From an uncultured Erysipelotrichaceae bacterium (GTDB lineage: Bacteria > Bacillota_I > Bacilli_A > Erysipelotrichales > Erysipelotrichaceae), in NCBI GenBank assembly GCA_902795525.1, contig CADBLN010000017.1, forward strand, positions 1 through 6,087: a DNA stretch of 6,087 nucleotides, read 5' to 3'. Positions 4,748-6,087 of the stretch are shown here, in pieces (within the stretch, counting starts at the first letter, position 1; every line of letters begins with the position of its first letter). Below the pieces are notes generated by a model. That model was not told where the DNA came from. It ran no database searches and saw only the letters and a program-made list of their open reading frames with translations. The translations under genes and the position numbers were made by a program.

Positions 4748-5518
4748 ATGGGATTGTTTGATAATTTATTTGAACGTAAAACGTGCGATATTTGTGGAGA
4801 CAAATGTGGAGTTTTAGGAGGAACTAAGGTAAAGGATGGAAGGCTTTGTAAAAGCTGTGTTTCCAAATTGTCACCTTGGCTAGCAGGTCTTAAGAGTTTT
4901 TCTTTAGCTGAAATCAGAGAACATTTAACTTACAGAGAAGAGAATCAAGAAAAGGTTAAGAATTTTAACATTACTCATGTGATTGGTGATAAGGGGACAA
5001 AGCTCTACTTAGACGTTGAAAAAAGACAGCTAATTATAACTGGCAACTCGAATTGGAGAAGCAGTAATCCTGATGTGTTGGATTTTTCTCAATTGGTCGA
5101 TTATGATTTGAAGATTAATGAGAATAAAAAAGAAATCATGAAAGAAACAAGTGATGGCAAGAAAGAGAGTTATAATCCAAAACGCTATGAATACAGCTAC
5201 AACTTCTATGTATACATTAATGTGAATTCACCATGGTTTAATACAGTTAGTATGCATGTGAACAACAGCACAATTGATGGATATGATAACGAGGAGTATG
5301 AAGAAGCGTATCTCTTTTCAGAAGAGATTTGTGAAGTTCTTTCCTCTTTAAAGGAAGGCAGTCTAGAAGAAATTAATGATATAGTTGACTATTATAAATC
5401 TCAAAGATCTAATAAGCGCACTTATGATAGTACTTATTACAGTGATACCAAAGCTTATCGAAGAGGTGTTGATTATTATCGTGAAAGGGATCCAAGGCGT
5501 TCACACTACAAATTTTAA
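4748..5518 (+). CDS. DUF4428-type zinc-ribbon protein with Tyr/Arg-rich tail
   Basis: This 256-residue protein has no signal peptide or membrane helix. It opens with MGLFDNLF and a short zinc-ribbon: Cys13 and Cys16 in CDIC, then Cys34 and Cys37 in CKSC, with an extra Cys20. SKLSPWL (39-45) follows. This arrangement is that of the DUF4428 family, whose role is unknown. A helical segment (about 52-72) precedes a beta-rich central region (about 75-177) containing NPDVLDFSQLVDYD and YNPKRYEYSYNFYV, conserved in relatives I recall. Many of those relatives end in a second zinc ribbon; here the tail (215-256) has nine Tyr and eight Arg and no Cys. The start at 4748 is set by AGAGGAG and the family N-terminus. 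The gene has its own promoter and terminator, so it is a single-gene unit not obviously linked to the two-component genes before it. Confidence 0.82.
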   Translation: MGLFDNLFERKTCDICGDKCGVLGGTKVKDGRLCKSCVSKLSPWLAGLKSFSLAEIREHLTYREENQEKVKNFNITHVIGDKGTKLYLDVEKRQLIITGNSNWRSSNPDVLDFSQLVDYDLKINENKKEIMKETSDGKKESYNPKRYEYSYNFYVYINVNSPWFNTVSMHVNNSTIDGYDNEEYEEAYLFSEEICEVLSSLKEGSLEEINDIVDYYKSQRSNKRTYDSTYYSDTKAYRRGVDYYRERDPRRSHYKF

Positions 5519-5524
5519 GTAATT

Positions 5525-5557
5525 GACCTATAGTCTAAATGAGGCTATAGGTCTTTT
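5525..5557 (+). terminator. Terminator of the DUF4428 gene
   Basis: GACCTATAG (5525-5533) pairs perfectly with CTATAGGTC (5545-5553) around an 11-base loop, followed by TTTTATT. It begins six bases after the stop codon. It also blocks transcription from upstream into the surface-protein frame that starts at 5584. Confidence 0.9.
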
Positions 5558-5583
5558 ATTAGATTATTCTTTCTATGCGATAA

Positions 5584-6087
5584 AAAAATGCTGCAAAAGC
5601 AGATAAGAACAGCATTATTGAGCTTACAGGTGTTTGGGGTGACGATAAGAATAATAGTGATATTTTGGATGATCAAGAGACATTTACAGTTATTTATAAC
5701 TATAAAGGAATGGATAATAATGATCTGAAAGAAACTTACACAGCTACACTAAATGAGTCAACACCACAGCCTCAAAATGTTCCAACCATTGAAAAGAAGA
5801 CCATAGAGTGGACTCCTGAGTTAGCTGGAACAGTTAAAGCTGAAGATGCAGATGCTGAAGGTAAGATTACTTACACTGGAACTTGGTATGATGACGAAAA
5901 TGAAAACGGAATAGCAGATGTACACGAATACTATACTTTAACATTTAAGTTAAATGGTGGTAATTATGGTGGTTCAACTGCTGATGTGATATTAACAGTT
6001 CACTATAACCAAGACATCACAATTCCACAGGCTCCAGAGAGATCAGGTTATAAGTTCACGTACTGGCAAGGTTCACAATATTATCCA
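5584..6087 (+). pseudogene. Headless fragment of a repeat-type cell-surface protein, continuing past the window
   Basis: An open frame of 168 codons runs from just after an in-frame TAA (5581-5583) to the window edge. Two related modules begin TGxWxDD (residues 15-21 and 98-104) and are 83 residues apart. Each holds a 12-residue EF-hand-like loop with Asp at 1 and 9 and Glu at 12 (21-32 and 104-115), suggesting Ca2+ binding. The second leads into TFKLNGGNYGGST and then SGYKFTYW, as in the InlB-B/Listeria-Bacteroides repeat of Gram-positive wall-anchored proteins. The frame has no signal peptide. Its only early in-frame starts are ATG at 5575 (followed by CGA and the stop), TTG at 5665 and ATG at 5710, none with a properly spaced ribosome binding site. 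The DUF4428 terminator lies directly upstream and no promoter is seen. It is probably a 5'-truncated remnant or a silent cassette; an assembly join is a third possibility. An LPxTG anchor would lie beyond the window. Confidence 0.6.

Noticed and set aside
4663..4866. 67-codon minus-strand frame across the DUF4428 start
   Set aside because: It is antisense to the promoter, ribosome binding site and zinc-ribbon codons and has no features of its own.
5710..5712. In-frame ATG as the true start of the surface protein
   Set aside because: AAAGGA abuts the ATG with no spacer, and starting there would cut into the first repeat module and leave no signal peptide.
5588..5758. ATG-led frame overlapping the start of the surface-protein fragment
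   Set aside because: No ribosome binding site, a composition unlike a real protein, and it lies in the wrong frame for the recognisable repeat modules.
1..6087. CRISPR array, insertion sequence, tRNA, rRNA or riboswitch
   Set aside because: No regularly spaced short repeats, transposase motifs, terminal inverted repeats, cloverleaf or known aptamer pattern were seen on either strand.

Overview
The window is AT-rich and reads as a low-GC Gram-positive bacterium (Bacillota). Ribosome binding sites are strong AGGAGG-type, terminators are compact hairpins followed by T runs, SecG is of the short Gram-positive type, and the last reading frame has the repeat style of a cell-wall surface protein. 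The family cannot be fixed from sequence alone; Lactobacillales or Erysipelotrichia would both fit.

Layout. Positions 1-73 appear to be the last codons of a membrane protein on the + strand. Positions 74-254 are non-coding and hold a diverged 27-bp direct repeat, three CATATG palindromes and a hairpin, ending at the terminator of ppiB. Positions 255-1443 carry a minus-strand housekeeping cluster transcribed secG -> smpB -> ppiB: protein secretion, trans-translation and a cyclophilin peptidyl-prolyl isomerase. It starts at a clear extended -10 promoter (1471-1499). A terminator sits between secG and smpB. The rnr gene often found next to smpB and secG in this phylum is absent here.

Positions 1594-4666 carry four + strand regulatory and membrane genes: a TetR-family repressor, an OmpR-type response regulator, an ABC-2-like six-helix membrane protein and a short single-span histidine kinase. 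The response regulator and kinase very probably form one two-component system, with the membrane protein encoded between them and its stop codon overlapping the kinase ribosome binding site. No ABC ATPase is encoded in the window. A terminator separates the regulator from the membrane protein and kinase. A perfect 10-bp palindrome in the putative tetR promoter is a candidate operator for the repressor.

Positions 4748-5518 encode a DUF4428-type zinc-ribbon protein with its own promoter and a strong terminator. From 5584 to the window edge there is an uninterrupted frame encoding extracellular repeat modules (two EF-hand-like loops and an InlB/Listeria-Bacteroides-type repeat), but with no usable start codon, ribosome binding site, promoter or signal peptide. 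It looks like a headless fragment of a surface protein, either a pseudogene or a silent cassette.

The items most worth following up are the two-component system with an embedded ATPase-less permease, the headless surface-protein cassette, and the terminator between secG and smpB.
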